This document shows, in pieces, positions 63,621 through 64,000 of a stretch of 64,000 bases of DNA. Location of the stretch: contig JAJVHX010000003.1 in NCBI GenBank assembly GCA_022072405.1, positions 62,001-126,000 of the forward strand. Direction: 5' to 3'. Origin of the DNA: Phycisphaerae bacterium (lineage in GTDB: Bacteria > Planctomycetota > Phycisphaerae > UBA1845 > CAIVHJ01). Below the pieces are notes generated by a model. The model searched no databases. It worked only from the letters and a program-made list of their open reading frames with translations, and was not told the origin of the DNA. The position numbers and the translations under genes were made by a program. The stretch's first letter is position 1, and each line of letters starts with the position of its first letter.

Positions 63621-64000
63621 TTAGCCATTTCCGCATAACAACGCCGACTCTTTGGGTATTCCCAAGTCAAGCCCATAAATCCGCTCAATCTTCACCAGTT
63701 GTGACAATGTAACCTTTGCAAAGGTTCGTTGACCGTTGTTTTTGCTGGTGATTATTCCGTACCGCTTCATAGTGGAAGTAATTCCCCGTGATGACCAGTG
63801 TTTGAATGTGTTTGGCTCTGTCTCGTTGGCTCGCCTGAGCAATTCATTGGTAGTTAAGACGTGATGACCGCTGCTCAATACGCTCGTTGCAAGTAGTTTC
63901 AGCAATGTTTCATCCGCATCGGGAACCGTATCATCACGGTTTAGCTCGATCAGTTGCCGGGCATGATCCTGAATCAGCGGGAGTAATGCATCCGCTCCCA
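63621..64000 (-). CDS. C-terminal part of a larger mobile-element protein
   Basis: The frame is open to the window edge, so only the last 126 residues are seen. The fragment has two helical stretches, LLPLIQDHARQLIELN and LLATSVLSSGHHVLTTNELL, then a winged-helix-like end (RGITSTMKRYGIITSKNNGQ). Such C-termini occur in phage or plasmid primase/helicase-like proteins, which would fit a replication gene of the element, but the catalytic part lies outside. The assignment is tentative. Confidence 0.6.
   Translation of the reverse strand, partial: GADALLPLIQDHARQLIELNRDDTVPDADETLLKLLATSVLSSGHHVLTTNELLRRANETEPNTFKHWSSRGITSTMKRYGIITSKNNGQRTFAKVTLSQLVKIERIYGLDLGIPKESALLCGNG

Overview
The window is a moderately GC-rich bacterial chromosome segment, most likely from a planctomycete (Planctomycetota) or close PVC relative. 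This is inference from three things: very large multi-domain secretin-type proteins, lpxA-type lipid A synthesis with many lipoproteins, and dispersed short inverted repeats that run in frame into prepilin leaders. There is no rRNA gene or other phylogenetic marker to settle it.

Left part, 1-37.7 kb, plus strand except one gene: a very large secretion/pilus locus. It opens with a signalling group (histidine kinase, receiver protein, membrane protein with a ruined GGDEF motif, STAS protein). A type IV pilus-like inner-membrane set follows: ATPase, platform protein, PilM-, PilN-, PilO- and PilP-like proteins. A middle block holds a DUF2752 membrane protein, two lipoproteins and a glycosyltransferase. 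Then comes a type II secretion-like set: second ATPase and platform protein, GspG/H/I/J/K-like pseudopilins, GspL- and GspM-like proteins. It ends with three consecutive giant exported proteins (1281, 1243 and 1600 aa) made of tandem secretin N-type modules. Only the last carries a secretin channel domain. A small lipoprotein, a possible pilotin, closes the run. This is the most unusual system in the window: a secretin with about 14-15 periplasmic modules plus two channel-less companions, which could line or scaffold a conduit across a very wide periplasm.

Middle part, 38-47 kb: housekeeping and metabolic genes (cysteine desulfurase with an Rrf2 regulator, lpxA, a YgfZ-like protein, cstA, a lipoprotein, an AlkA-like glycosylase) and an AT-rich, probably acquired POT-family peptide transporter.

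47-55.6 kb: an aerobic phenylacetyl-CoA degradation cluster (FlK-like thioesterase, EthD protein, three crotonases including paaF- and paaG-like genes, paaH, paaJ, paaA, paaB) followed by a pterin dehydratase gene. paaC, paaD, paaE, paaK and paaZ are not in the window.

55.6-60.1 kb, minus strand: a cheX-cheY-DUF342 group, and a receiver-HDOD gene broken by a frameshift whose phosphoacceptor Asp is replaced by Glu. A lone prepilin-like gene follows.

Right end, 61.4-64 kb: the edge of an integrated mobile element with a tyrosine recombinase, two small DNA-binding proteins, a hypothetical protein and the C-terminus of a larger protein. The recombinase reading frame runs straight through a tRNA-Ile(CAT) gene, which marks the integration boundary.
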